This document shows, piece after piece, positions 29,162 through 38,278 of a DNA stretch of 64,000 nucleotides (position 1 is its first letter; each line of letters begins with the position of its first letter). Under the pieces are notes generated by a model that was not told where the DNA came from, ran no database searches, and worked only from the letters and a program-made list of their open reading frames with translations. The DNA is from Streptomyces pyxinae (GTDB lineage: Bacteria > Actinomycetota > Actinomycetes > Streptomycetales > Streptomycetaceae), in assembly GCF_024756275.1 (NCBI RefSeq), contig NZ_JANUGQ010000014.1:62001-126000 (forward strand), given 5' to 3'. The position numbers and the translations under genes were made by a program.

Positions 29162-29395
29162 TCAGCGGGGCGCGGCCGCGAGCAGGGCCGCCCACTCCTC
29201 CAGGGCGGGCTTCTCCGCCAGATCCGCGAAGGAGATCTCGATGCCGTGCGCCTCGCGCCAGCGGCCGACGAGCGCCATCAGCCGCACCGAGTCGAGGCCG
29301 TAGTCGACCAGGTTCTCGTCGACGGGTATGTCCTCGGGGTCCTCGCCGAGGACGTCCGCGACATCGCCGCGCAGCTGTTCCAGGGTCAGTGCCAC
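29162..29395 (-). CDS. free-standing aryl carrier protein
   Basis: 77 residues from GTG 29395, five bp after the isochorismatase stop. The phosphopantetheine attachment Ser is in DYGLDSVRLMAL (Ser36). In EntB/DhbB the aryl carrier is fused to isochorismatase; here the two halves are separate genes in the order of the fused protein. It should carry 2,3-dihydroxybenzoate from DhbE to the first condensation domain of the NRPS. Confidence 0.92.
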   Translation of the reverse strand: MALTLEQLRGDVADVLGEDPEDIPVDENLVDYGLDSVRLMALVGRWREAHGIEISFADLAEKPALEEWAALLAAAPR

Positions 29396-29400
29396 GGTGT

Positions 29401-30033
29401 TCAGTTCCCCTCGAAGACGGAGTCGGTGGTGGTCACGACGGCGCACTTGCCGGCCGCCCAGCGGAGGGCCATGGCGTGGTCCTCGGCGGAGAAGTCCGCC
29501 ACGGCGTCGGCCACCAGGAACGCCTGGATGTCCTGCATCCAGGCGTCGCAGGCGGTCATCAGGACGCCGATGTGCGCGTAGATCCCGGTGATCACCAGCT
29601 GGTCGCGGCCCTGCTCGCGCAGCCGCTCCAGCAGGTCGGTGCGGACGAAGCCACTGTACTTCCACTTGGTGAGGACGGTGTCGGCCGCGTCGGGGGCGAC
29701 GGCGTCCGCGATCGCCTCGGCGTGCGGGTCGGCGGGCAGCCCGGGGCCCCAGAAGTCCTGCTGGAGACCGCGCTCCTCGGGGGTCTGACCGCCGGGCTGG
29801 GCGGTGTAGACGACCGGCACGCCCAGCGCCGCCGCCTTCCGCTTCAGCTCACCGACATGCACGAGGAGTTCGGTGACCGGGGAGGCCGTGGTGTCGAACG
29901 CGGAGAGGAAGTAGTTCTGGAGGTCGTGCACGAGCAGCACGGCCCGCGACGGGTCCACCTTCCAGTCGACACGGTTGGCGGGCAGCTCGGCGGCGGCCGG
30001 CATGGGGTAGGGAGCGATCGCGGGCAGGGCCAT
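29401..30033 (-). CDS. dhbB: isochorismatase (2,3-dihydro-2,3-DHB synthase)
   Basis: 210 residues, ATG 30033. Hydrolyses isochorismate to 2,3-dihydro-2,3-dihydroxybenzoate and pyruvate. Family motifs are LLVHDLQNYFLSAF (catalytic Asp), TKWKYSGFVRTDL (Lys) and GIYAHIGVLMTACDAWMQDI. It corresponds to the N-terminal half of EntB and stops exactly where the carrier domain would begin. A terminator-like stem separates it from dhbE upstream, so it may also have its own promoter. Confidence 0.95.
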   Translation of the reverse strand: MALPAIAPYPMPAAAELPANRVDWKVDPSRAVLLVHDLQNYFLSAFDTTASPVTELLVHVGELKRKAAALGVPVVYTAQPGGQTPEERGLQQDFWGPGLPADPHAEAIADAVAPDAADTVLTKWKYSGFVRTDLLERLREQGRDQLVITGIYAHIGVLMTACDAWMQDIQAFLVADAVADFSAEDHAMALRWAAGKCAVVTTTDSVFEGN

Positions 30034-30120
30034 GGCGGGTGGGTTTCCGTTCAGGGGTCGAGGGGTTGAGGTTTTCAGGGGCTGAGGGGTTGCGGGTTCA
30101 GGGGCGTTGATCAGAGGTGT

Positions 30121-30132
30121 TGACAGGTGTCA
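30121..30132. promoter_or_regulatory. 12-bp palindrome upstream of dhbB
   Basis: TGACAGGTGTCA has 5-bp inverted arms about a 2-bp centre, 88 bp before the dhbB start, in the 296-bp dhbE-dhbB gap. It does not match the iron box. It is a possible operator for another regulator. Confidence 0.3.
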
Positions 30133-30292
30133 GTGGTCCGGCCGCCGGTGTCCGGTGTCCGGCCGGGCGCGGGCGGTCCGCCGGACCGGGGGCGCGCCCG
30201 GGGGCGTACCGCCGGGCCGGGGGCGTACCGCTGCCCCGGCCACGGGCGGCGTGGCCGGGGTCGCGGTGCGGACCGCCGGTGCGGGCGCGGAA

Positions 30293-30327
30293 GCCGCGGC
30301 CCCGCGGTGCTGGTGCGGGGCCGCGGC
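30293..30327 (-). terminator. hairpin after dhbE
   Basis: GCCGCGGCCCCGC and GCGGGGCCGCGGC form a perfect 13-bp stem around a 9-nt loop, 3 bp after the dhbE stop. It should lower read-through from dhbACE into dhbB and the carrier gene. The rest of the gap, 30034-30292, has no gene. Confidence 0.7.
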
Positions 30328-30329
30328 GG

Positions 30330-32099
30330 TCAGGTGCGCGGCTCGGGGGCCGCGGCGCCCGCGCGCAGGTCCTTCTTGGAGACCTTGCCGACGCCGGTCT
30401 GCGGGAAGGCGTCCACGAACTCGACGCGGTCGGGCACCTTGTAGGCGGCCAGCCCGCGTTCACGGACGAACCGCTTGACGGCGACCGGCTTCAGCGGCTC
30501 GGCACCGGCCCGCAGGATGACGTAGGCGCAGGTGCGCTCGCCGAGGTACGGGTCGGGCTCGCCGACGACATTGGCGTCGTGGACCGAGGGGTGGGCCAGG
30601 ATGTGGTTCTCCACCTCCTCGGCGGCTATCTTCTCGCCGCCCCGGTTGATCTGGTCCTTGGCCCGTCCCTCGACCACCAGGTGGCCGGTGGGGGTGAGCC
30701 GGACGATGTCGCCGGTGCGGTAGAAGCCGTCGGCGGTGAACGAGCGGGCGTTGTGCTCGGGCGCCCGCCAGTAGCCGCGGATGGTGTACGGACCCCGGGT
30801 GAGCAGGTGTCCGGTCCCGCCGGGCGCCACGTCCTCGTCGTGGTCGTCCACCACCCGGATCTCGTCGTCCGGGGAGATGGGGCGCCCCTGGGTGGAGACG
30901 ATGGTCTCCTCGGGGTCGTCCAGCCGGGTGTAGTTGACCAGGCCCTCGGCCATCCCGAAGACCTGCTGGAGGGTGCAGCCGAGCGCCGGGCGCACCCGCC
31001 GGGCGGCCTCCTCGCTGAACTTGGCGCCGCCGACCAGCAGGACGTCGAGGCTGGAGAGGTCGTACGGGGTGGTGGCGGCGGCCTCGGTCCACACCAGCGC
31101 CAGCGGGGGCACCAGGCCGGTGAGGGTCACCCGCTCCCGCTCGATGAGCGGGAAGGCGACCTCGGGGCTGGGCTGGGGGCAGAGCACGACCCGGGCGCCC
31201 GCGTAGAGCGCGCCCAGCGAACCGGGCGAGGAGAGCGGGAAGTTGTGCGCGGCGGGCAGCGCGCAGAGGAAGACGCTGTCCTGGTCCACCCCGCACAGCT
31301 CGTTGGAGCCCCAGAGCGAGTAGATGTAGTCGTCATGGGTGCGCGGGATGAGCTTGGGCACCCCGGTGCTGCCGCCGGAGAGCTGGAGGAAGGCCAGGTC
31401 CCCCGGCTCGGGGCCGGTCAGTTCGACGGGCTCGTCCGGGACGTCGGAGAGCGCCTCGAAGGGACCGGCCTCCCCGCCCGCGACGAAGACATGGCGGAGC
31501 GTCGGCACCTCCGCCCGTACCTTCGCGGCCAGTTCGCGGTAGTCGTAGCCGCCGTGCTCGGCTGCGACGACATAGGCGGCGGCCCCGGTGAACTCGCAGA
31601 AGTAGCGGATCTCGGTCTCCCGGTGCGCGGGCAGCGCGAAGACCGGCAGGGCGCCGATCCGGAAGAGCGCGAAGATCACCTCGAAGAACTCGGCGATGTT
31701 GGGCAGTTGGACGACCACCCGGTCGCCCTTGCCGATGCCCCGGGCGACCAGGCCGGCGGCCAGCCGGTCGGCGCGCAGGTCGAGTCCGGCGTAGGTCCAG
31801 CGGCGGTCGTCCGCCGGGTCCACCACGGCGATCCGGTCCGGGTGGGCGGCGGCGCGTTCGCGGAGCATGGCGCCGAAGGTCTCGCCGCGCCAGTAGCCCC
31901 GGGCGCGGTAGCGCTCGGCGAACTCGGCCGGATACGGCACCCAGTCGCCGTCCCGGGCGCCGTCCGCCGCGGCCCGGTCGTCCGCGCCTCCGGGGGCGCC
32001 GTCGCGCACGGCTCGGTCGTCCGCCGCCTCGGTGGCGCCGTCGCGCGCGGTCCCCGGGGCGGGCTCCGGGCCGGCGGGCGCGGGATGGGTCGTGGTCAC
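30330..32099 (-). CDS. dhbE: 2,3-dihydroxybenzoate-AMP ligase
   Basis: 589 residues from GTG 32099, overlapping the dhbC stop (GTGA). It adenylates 2,3-DHB and loads it on the aryl carrier protein. ANL motifs are LSGGSTGVPKLIPRTH, the DHB-pocket region ALPAAHNFPLSSPG, GRAKDQINRGGEKIAAEEVE and the C-terminal catalytic Lys in GVGKVSKKDLR. About 45 residues at the N-terminus are an Asp/Ala/Gly-rich extension absent from EntE/DhbE, so the family body begins near WVPYPAEFAERYR. A downstream start is possible, but the overlap supports this one. Confidence 0.95.
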   Translation of the reverse strand: MTTTHPAPAGPEPAPGTARDGATEAADDRAVRDGAPGGADDRAAADGARDGDWVPYPAEFAERYRARGYWRGETFGAMLRERAAAHPDRIAVVDPADDRRWTYAGLDLRADRLAAGLVARGIGKGDRVVVQLPNIAEFFEVIFALFRIGALPVFALPAHRETEIRYFCEFTGAAAYVVAAEHGGYDYRELAAKVRAEVPTLRHVFVAGGEAGPFEALSDVPDEPVELTGPEPGDLAFLQLSGGSTGVPKLIPRTHDDYIYSLWGSNELCGVDQDSVFLCALPAAHNFPLSSPGSLGALYAGARVVLCPQPSPEVAFPLIERERVTLTGLVPPLALVWTEAAATTPYDLSSLDVLLVGGAKFSEEAARRVRPALGCTLQQVFGMAEGLVNYTRLDDPEETIVSTQGRPISPDDEIRVVDDHDEDVAPGGTGHLLTRGPYTIRGYWRAPEHNARSFTADGFYRTGDIVRLTPTGHLVVEGRAKDQINRGGEKIAAEEVENHILAHPSVHDANVVGEPDPYLGERTCAYVILRAGAEPLKPVAVKRFVRERGLAAYKVPDRVEFVDAFPQTGVGKVSKKDLRAGAAAPEPRT

Positions 32100-33301
32100 A
32101 GCTCGGCCCCGACGGCGCTGAGGAAGGTGCGGAACTTGGCGGCGGTCTCGGCGGTCTCGGCCTCCGGCTCGGAGGCGGAGACCACACCGGCGCCGGCGTA
32201 GAGGCGCAGCGACCTCTCCTCGGCCTCGGCGCAGCGGATGGTGACGACCCACTCGCCGTCGCCGGAGGCGTCGCCCCAGCCGATCATGCCGGTGAAGAAG
32301 CCGCGGTCGAAGGGCTCGGTCTCCCGGATCACCCGCCGGGCGATGTCGGTGGGCGTGCCGCAGACCGCCGGGGTCGGGTGGAGGGCGGAGGCCAGCTCCA
32401 GCGCGGAGGCGTCCGGCACCGCGAGGGTGCCGGTCACGGTGGTCGAGAGGTGCCACATGGTGGCGGTGCGGATCAGCGTGGGCGTGGCCGGCACCGTCAT
32501 GTCGGCGCAGTAGGGGGCGAGCGCCCGGTGCACCGAGTCGACCACCACGGCGTGCTCGTGGAGGTCCTTGGCGGACTGGAGCAGCGCGGCGGCCCGGCGG
32601 ACGTCCTCGGCGAGGTCGGCGCTGCGCGGGGTGGAGCCGGCCAGCGGGTTGGCGACCACGCGCCGGCCGCGCCGGGAGACCAGCAGTTCGGGGCTGGCGC
32701 CGAGCAGGGTGCGGCCGGGACCGGTGGGCAGGGCGAAGGTGTAGCCGGAGGGGTCGCGGCGGGCGAGGCGCTGGAGCATCGCGGGTATGTCCAGCGGCTC
32801 CGGGGCGTCGAGTTCCAGGGTACGGGCGAGCACGACCTTGCTGAACTCGCCGCGCCACATCCGGTCGACGGCGGCGGCCACCCCGGCGCCGTACACCTCG
32901 GGCTCGGGCACCTGGCGGATGGTCCACTCGACCGGGGCCGGCGGGTCGGCGGGCAGCGCGATCAGCGGGTCGGCGGTGAGCGGCGGGGCGCTGCGCAGGG
33001 TCGCCGGAACGGCGAGGGCGGCCACCGCGGTCTGGTCGAACGGGACGGCACCGACGACGACCGGGGCACCGTGGCCGGCGGCGCGGGCCGCCTCCAGGGT
33101 GGCGGCCACTCGCTGGTGCAGGGGTCTCTCGTCGTGCGGCACTTCGCTGTGGACGCCGCGGGCGAGCAGGGTCCTGGTGGGCGTACCGAGGAAGCGAGCG
33201 CCTGGGGTGTAGTCGCTCAGGAGCGAGGTCGCGGCTCCAACGGCGGGGTGCGCCGGCTCGGCCAGCGGGACGTGCGTGGCGACTTCGGGTGCCGTCGACA
33301 C
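32096..33301 (-). CDS. dhbC: isochorismate synthase
   Basis: 401 residues from GTG 33301 with GGAG 7 bp upstream. Converts chorismate to isochorismate, Mg-dependent. Chorismate-binding motifs are SKVVLARTLEL, LHPTPAVCGTP, ETEPFDRGFFTGMIGW and EWVVTIRCAE. Follows dhbA by 233 bp; overlaps dhbE. Confidence 0.95.
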   Translation of the reverse strand: MSTAPEVATHVPLAEPAHPAVGAATSLLSDYTPGARFLGTPTRTLLARGVHSEVPHDERPLHQRVAATLEAARAAGHGAPVVVGAVPFDQTAVAALAVPATLRSAPPLTADPLIALPADPPAPVEWTIRQVPEPEVYGAGVAAAVDRMWRGEFSKVVLARTLELDAPEPLDIPAMLQRLARRDPSGYTFALPTGPGRTLLGASPELLVSRRGRRVVANPLAGSTPRSADLAEDVRRAAALLQSAKDLHEHAVVVDSVHRALAPYCADMTVPATPTLIRTATMWHLSTTVTGTLAVPDASALELASALHPTPAVCGTPTDIARRVIRETEPFDRGFFTGMIGWGDASGDGEWVVTIRCAEAEERSLRLYAGAGVVSASEPEAETAETAAKFRTFLSAVGAEL

Positions 33302-33534
33302 GGGAACTCCATTTCTCGGACGGGCCCGTCGGCAGACGGACCCGGGTGGGGTGACGGGGTGCGGGTGAGGTGCGGGACGCGGGCCGGTGCGGGGCCCGCG
33401 GGTGGTGCGGTGCCGGTGTGCGGTGCGGTACGGGACCGGTGTGCGGTGCGGTGCGCGGTCGGACCGTCGGCCGCCGTGCGGGGTGACCGGTGGTCCGGTG
33501 GCCGTCGTGCGGGGTGGCCGGTGGTCGGGGAGGG

Positions 33535-34365
33535 TCAGCGCAGGGTCGCGCCGCCGTCGACGTAGAGCTCCTGCATGGTGATGTGGCGGGCACGGTCGGA
33601 GGCGAGGAAGACCACGGCCTCGGCGATGTCCCGGGGTTCGGCGATGCGGCCGAGCGGGATGCCGGTGCGGTAGGTCCCTGGGTCGCCCTCGATGACCCGG
33701 CGGGGTGCCTCGTCGTCGGTCCACAGGGCGCGCTGCATCGCGGTGTCGGTGGAGCCGGGGGCCACGATGTTGCAGCGGACGCCGGTGCGGGCGAGTTCGA
33801 GGCCCAGGCACTTGGTGTACATCGCGGCGGCGGCCTTGGAGGCGGCGTAGGCGGCCATGCCGGTGCGCGGGACACCGGCGGCGTTGGAGCCGACGGTGAC
33901 GACGGAGCCCCGGCCGCGCGCGGCCATCCGGGGGGCGACGGCGCGGGCGGTGTGCAGGACGCCGGTGGTGTTCACGGCGAAGGTGTCGGCCCAGTCCGTG
34001 TCGGTGATCTCGGCGGCGGCGCCGGGGCGGAGGATGCCGGCGACATTGACCAGGATCTCGACCGGCCCGTGGTCGCGTTCGATCCGCTCGACGGCCGCCT
34101 CGACGGCGGAGCGGTCGGTGACGTCCAGGGCGAGGGCGGTGACGGTGCCGGTGCGCGGTGCGTCGGAGCCGTCCTTGGCGGCGAGTTCACGCCATTCGGC
34201 GGCCAGTCTCCCGACCCCCGCCGGTGTCCGGTCGGCGGCCACGACATGGGCCCCCTCGGCGGCGAGCGCCTCCGCGACGGCTGCTCCGATGCCCTGTCCG
34301 GCGCCGGTCACCAGAGCCACCCGGCCGGTGAATCCGGAACGTGCGTCCGGTATGTGCTCAGGCAT
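33535..34365 (-). CDS. dhbA: 2,3-dihydro-2,3-dihydroxybenzoate dehydrogenase
   Basis: 276 residues, ATG 34365. Short-chain dehydrogenase that aromatises the diol to 2,3-DHB with NAD+. Rossmann VTGAGQGIGAAVAEAL, catalytic YAASKAAAAM and the DhbA/EntA-type NIVAPGSTDTAMQRALW are present. There is a ~10-residue Gly/Ser/Asp insert after residue 65. First gene of the dhb operon, under an iron box 19 bp upstream. Confidence 0.95.
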   Translation of the reverse strand: MPEHIPDARSGFTGRVALVTGAGQGIGAAVAEALAAEGAHVVAADRTPAGVGRLAAEWRELAAKDGSDAPRTGTVTALALDVTDRSAVEAAVERIERDHGPVEILVNVAGILRPGAAAEITDTDWADTFAVNTTGVLHTARAVAPRMAARGRGSVVTVGSNAAGVPRTGMAAYAASKAAAAMYTKCLGLELARTGVRCNIVAPGSTDTAMQRALWTDDEAPRRVIEGDPGTYRTGIPLGRIAEPRDIAEAVVFLASDRARHITMQELYVDGGATLR

Positions 34366-34383
34366 GAGCGACCTCCCCTTTGG

Positions 34384-34402
34384 TTAGGCAACCCTAACCT
34401 AA
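34384..34402 (-). promoter_or_regulatory. iron box upstream of dhbA
   Basis: TTAGGCAACCCTAACCTAA is close to the DmdR/IdeR/DtxR 19-bp consensus TTAGGTTAGGCTAACCTAA. It lies 19 bp before the dhbA start, fitting iron-dependent repression of the dhb operon. Confidence 0.85.
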
Positions 34403-34455
34403 TACAAATCCGGCGCCTAGCCCGACGTGACTCCGGATACATCTCCGGCCAACGC

Positions 34456-34474
34456 TTAGGCTAGCCTCACCTTA
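34456..34474 (+). promoter_or_regulatory. iron box overlapping the permease start codon
   Basis: TTAGGCTAGCCTCACCTTA matches the same consensus, and its last A is the A of ATG 34474. With no ribosome site between, the permease mRNA is probably leaderless and the repressor would cover the transcription start. Confidence 0.8.
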
Positions 34475-36738
34475 TGCAGACGCAGCATACGGGCATAACC
34501 GAGGCACCTCCCGAAGAGTCCCCTTCCGGCAGAGACTTGACGCCGAGCCCGGTGGAGCCGGGGACCGGGGTGCGCCGGCCCGCCGATCCCACCCGTCGTA
34601 CCGCCGTGCTCGCGGTGGCGGGTCTCACGGTCGCCGTGGTGCTGCTTTCGGCCATTTCGCTCGGCGTCGGCGCGGGCGAGGTCGGCTTCCGGGGCGTGCT
34701 CGACTACCTGCTCGACCGGGGCGGTGCCCGGGGCGACGCCCGGCTCTCGCTCGTCGTCGGGGACCTCCGGATGCCCCGGACCCTCACCGGTCTGCTCGTC
34801 GGCGCCGCCCTGGGCGTCGCCGGCTGTCTCCTCCAGGCGGTGACCCGCAACCCGCTCGCGGAGACCGGCCTGCTGGGCGTCAACGCGGGCGCCTCGCTCG
34901 GCGTCGTCGCCGGGATCGCCCTCCTCGGCCTCGACTCCGGATACGCCTATCTGGTCTGCGCCTTCACCGGCGCGGTGGTGGCCAGCGGCCTGGTGCTGCT
35001 CATCGCGGGCCGCAAGGGCGGCGGTTCGCCGATGCGGCTGGTGCTCGCGGGCTCCGCGCTGGGCGCCACCTTCGGCGGGCTCACCAGCGTCATCGTGGTC
35101 AACTCGGCGGAGACCTACGACAAGTTCCGCTTCTGGGTGCTGGGCTCGCTCGCCGGGGTGGAGGGGTACGGAGAGCTGGGCCGGCTGCTGCCGGTGCTGG
35201 TGGTCGGCTTCGTGGTCGCGCTGCTGGTCACCCGTCCGCTCTCGGCGCTGGCGCTCGGGGACGACCTGGCCCGCAGCCTGGGCCACCGGCCGCCGGTCAT
35301 CCGGACCGTGGTCGCCGCCGGGGTCACCCTGCTCACCGCCGCGGCCGTCGCCCTCGCCGGGCCGATCTCCTTCCTGGGCCTGCTGGCCGGCTTCGTGGCC
35401 CGGGCGCTGGCCGGCACCCGGCTCGCCGTCCGGGTGGTGCTCGCCGGGCTGATCGGCGCCGGTGTGCTGGTGGTGGCCGACATCGCCGCCCGGGTGGTCT
35501 CCCGGCCGTTCGAGGCGCCGGTGTCGGTGATCGTGTCGCTGATCGGCGCCCCGGTGCTGATCGGCATCGTGCGCTCCCGGCACCTCGCCGCGATGGGCAT
35601 GACCGACCCCGCCACCGAGGAGCGCCCGGCCGGCCGGGTCCGCCGGGTGCTGCCGTCCCTCCCCGCCAAGCTGCGCGGAGGGCACCGGGAGCAACTCCGG
35701 CGCCCCGCCGACACCTTCGTGCTCCGGCGGGGCCCGGTCTCGCTGCTGGTCGCCCGCCGGGCCACCCTGGCCGCGCTGCTGCTCGCCGCGCTGCTGCTCG
35801 CCGCCGTGGTCCTCTCGGCCTACGCGGGCCAGAGCGAGATGGGCGTGGGCCGCACCTTCCGGGCCGTCTTCGGGCAGGGCGACCGCTTCGACGTGCTGCT
35901 GGTGCAGAAGTTCCGGCTGGGCCGGATCGTCGCCGGGCTCACCGCGGGCGCCGCGCTCGGCCTGGCCGGCTGCCTCACCCAGACCCTGGCCCGCAACCGG
36001 CTCGCCACGCCCGAGCTGCTCGGCGTCAACGACGGCGCCACCGCGGCCGTGCTGCTCTCCGTGACGCTCAGCGCCTCCGGCACCTTCGGCGCCTGGTGGG
36101 CCGGACCGCTGGGCGCGCTGGCCGCCGTGCTGATCGTGACGGCCGTCTCCGGCGGGCTGGGACAGCGCGGCTACCGGGTGCTGGTGGTCGGCCTCGCCAT
36201 GTCGGCGCTCGCCTCGGCGGTGACCCAGGTGGTGCTCTCCCGGCGCTCCCTCAACTCCTCCTCCTCGCTGTACGTCTGGACCTCCGGCAGCCTCAACGGC
36301 CGCAGCTACGAGGTGGCCGTGCCGGTGCTGCTCGGGCTGGCCGTGCTGGTCCCCGCCGCCCTCGCGGTGGCCCGGCATCTGGCGGTGCTCCGCTTCGACG
36401 ACGCCACCGCCGCCTCGCTCGGCTCGGGACCCGGCCGGACCCGGGCGCTCTGCATGCTGCTCGCCGTGGCGCTCGCCGGCCTGGCGGTCGGCATCTGCGG
36501 GCCGGTCGGCTTCGTGGCGCTCGCCTCGCCGGTGATCGCCTCGCGGCTCGCGGGCCCGCTGCGGGTGCCGCTGGTCGGCTCCATGCTGACCGGCGCGGTG
36601 CTGGTGGTGGCCGCCGACACGGTGGGCCGGATCGCCTTCGACGGCTCCGAACTGCCGGTGGGCGTGGTGACGACCGTGCTCGGGGGGCCGTTCCTGCTCT
36701 GGGTGCTGCTCGGCCGGTCCGCCGCCACCCGCGTCTGA
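34474..36738 (+). CDS. fused FecCD-type ferric siderophore permease (two domains)
   Basis: 754 residues containing two complete FecCD permease units, about 45-375 and 425-750. Each has the signature RxPRTLTGLLVGAALGVAG / RLGRIVAGLTAGAALGLAG, the motif NPLAETGLLGVNAGAS / NRLATPELLGVNDGAT, and the EAA-like GPISFLGLLAGFVAR / GPVGFVALASPVIAS. Together they form the 20-helix membrane channel normally made by two proteins (as in FhuB). Partners are the lipoprotein at 49982 and the ATPase at 51146, both in this locus. Divergent from dhbA between two iron boxes. Confidence 0.95.
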   Translation: MQTQHTGITEAPPEESPSGRDLTPSPVEPGTGVRRPADPTRRTAVLAVAGLTVAVVLLSAISLGVGAGEVGFRGVLDYLLDRGGARGDARLSLVVGDLRMPRTLTGLLVGAALGVAGCLLQAVTRNPLAETGLLGVNAGASLGVVAGIALLGLDSGYAYLVCAFTGAVVASGLVLLIAGRKGGGSPMRLVLAGSALGATFGGLTSVIVVNSAETYDKFRFWVLGSLAGVEGYGELGRLLPVLVVGFVVALLVTRPLSALALGDDLARSLGHRPPVIRTVVAAGVTLLTAAAVALAGPISFLGLLAGFVARALAGTRLAVRVVLAGLIGAGVLVVADIAARVVSRPFEAPVSVIVSLIGAPVLIGIVRSRHLAAMGMTDPATEERPAGRVRRVLPSLPAKLRGGHREQLRRPADTFVLRRGPVSLLVARRATLAALLLAALLLAAVVLSAYAGQSEMGVGRTFRAVFGQGDRFDVLLVQKFRLGRIVAGLTAGAALGLAGCLTQTLARNRLATPELLGVNDGATAAVLLSVTLSASGTFGAWWAGPLGALAAVLIVTAVSGGLGQRGYRVLVVGLAMSALASAVTQVVLSRRSLNSSSSLYVWTSGSLNGRSYEVAVPVLLGLAVLVPAALAVARHLAVLRFDDATAASLGSGPGRTRALCMLLAVALAGLAVGICGPVGFVALASPVIASRLAGPLRVPLVGSMLTGAVLVVAADTVGRIAFDGSELPVGVVTTVLGGPFLLWVLLGRSAATRV

Positions 36739-37057
36739 CCCGGCGGCCGACCGGGCCGTACCGTCCGCCGCACGTGCGCCGGCCGGACCGTCCGCCGGCC
36801 GTCCCCCGCACGGGTGCCGGCCGTCCGCCGGCCGGGAGGCCCGTACACCCGTCCGCCGGCCGGGCCCGTACCCGCCGCCGGCCCCGCCCCTCCGGGCCGC
36901 GTGGCGGGACGCCCCGGCACCCGCTCCGGTCCGCTCGGCCCTCCCCGGCCGCCCACCCGCGCCGCTTCCCCGCCATCGTCCCCCGGACCCCCCGTCCCCG
37001 GATCCCCGGATCCCCGATCCCGGGATTCCCGGATCCCTCCCGAAAGGCAGTCCCACC
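36739..37057. other. intergenic, short GC repeats, no gene seen
   Basis: 319 bp between permease and esterase with several degenerate copies of CCGTCCGCCGGCCG (36768-36870). A run of CCGGATCCC-type repeats follows near 37000-37035. AAAGG about 15 bp before GTG 37058 is the likely esterase ribosome site. No coding frame is convincing. Confidence 0.55.
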
Positions 37058-38278
37058 GTGTCCCCTGTCCGCAGTCCCCTGCTGCGCACCCTCGCCGCCG
37101 GTGTCCGGGCCGGAGTCCCCGGCGCCGAGGAGGAGTTCTGGCTCCGCGCCGAGGCGTCCGGCACCCCGCTGGTGGAGCCCGATCCGGAGGGCGACCCCGG
37201 CCACCGGCTGGTCACCCTGGTCTGGCGGGACGACCCCGCGCACCCGGCCGACGACGTGCTGGCCCTGGTCCACACGGTGACCGACCGGGACCGCCACGCC
37301 GGCGACCTGACGCCGCACCTGATGACCCGGCTCGACGGCACCTCCGTCTGGGCGATCAGCCACCGGTTGCGCGCCGACCATCGCGCCTCGTACCAGTTCC
37401 TCCCCGGCCACGGCCGCCGCGAGGAACTGCTGCGCACCGACCGGCCCGCCTGGCGCTCGGTGCTCGACCGGGCGGTGCCCGACCCGCTCAACCGGGGCCT
37501 CCCCCTCCCCTCCCGGGACGGCCGCCACCCGGCCTCGGTGCTGGCCCTGCCGGACGCCCCGGAGCAGCCGCACGCCGGCCGCCGCCCCGGCATCCCGCGC
37601 GGCGCCTCGGTCCGTACCGTCCTGGACGGCCGGGGCGTGACGGTCCGACTGCCGGCCGGCCACGACCCCGAGCGGGGGCCGTACGCCGTCGCGGTGCTGA
37701 TGGACGGGGAGATGTGGGGCCCGGTGCTCTCCGTCGGGGACACCTTCGACAGCCTGGGTGCCGAGGGCGCGCTGCCGCCCACCGTGGCACTGCTGGTGGA
37801 CACCATGGACGACCGGATGGCCGACCTCTCCTGCAACGGCTCCTTCGTGGACTGGCTGGCCGACACCCTGCTGCCGTGGGCGGCACGGGAGTACGGCGCC
37901 GGGCTCGACCCGGCCCGCACCGCGATCGCCGGGCAGAGCGCGGGCGGCCTCACCGCCGCCTTCGCCGCCTTCCACCGGCCCGACCGGTTCGGGCTCGCCC
38001 TCTCCCAGTCCGGGTCCTTCTGGTGGCCGGACGACACCGAGCGCGGCAGCGAGTGGCTGACCCGGCAGTACGCCTCCGGGGAGCGCCGCCCGGTCCGGCT
38101 GAAGCTGGAGGTGGGCGCCCAGGAGTGGATGCTGGTCACGGAGAACCGCCGGCTCCGCAATGTGCTGCGGGCGCGCGGCTACCAGGTGGCGTACGAGGAG
38201 TTCAACGGCGGCCACGACTACGCCTGCTGGCGCGGCGGGCTCGCCTCCGGCCTGGCCGAGCTGCTCTCCGGCCGCTGA
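37058..38278 (+). CDS. enterochelin esterase-like hydrolase (Fes family)
   Basis: 406 residues from GTG 37058. Cytoplasmic hydrolysis of the ferric tri-catechol ester to free iron is the family role. The N-terminal Fes domain contains FWLRAEASGTPLVEP and DRDRHAGDLTPHLM. The alpha/beta hydrolase domain has the nucleophile in IAGQSAGGLTAAFAAFH (about residue 292) and catalytic His in FNGGHDYACWRGGL. Downstream of the permease, likely same iron regulon. Confidence 0.93.
   Translation: MSPVRSPLLRTLAAGVRAGVPGAEEEFWLRAEASGTPLVEPDPEGDPGHRLVTLVWRDDPAHPADDVLALVHTVTDRDRHAGDLTPHLMTRLDGTSVWAISHRLRADHRASYQFLPGHGRREELLRTDRPAWRSVLDRAVPDPLNRGLPLPSRDGRHPASVLALPDAPEQPHAGRRPGIPRGASVRTVLDGRGVTVRLPAGHDPERGPYAVAVLMDGEMWGPVLSVGDTFDSLGAEGALPPTVALLVDTMDDRMADLSCNGSFVDWLADTLLPWAAREYGAGLDPARTAIAGQSAGGLTAAFAAFHRPDRFGLALSQSGSFWWPDDTERGSEWLTRQYASGERRPVRLKLEVGAQEWMLVTENRRLRNVLRARGYQVAYEEFNGGHDYACWRGGLASGLAELLSGR

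Noticed and set aside
34456..38160. A 1234-codon minus-strand frame over the permease and esterase
   Set aside because: Antisense to two clearly conserved genes; low-complexity translation.
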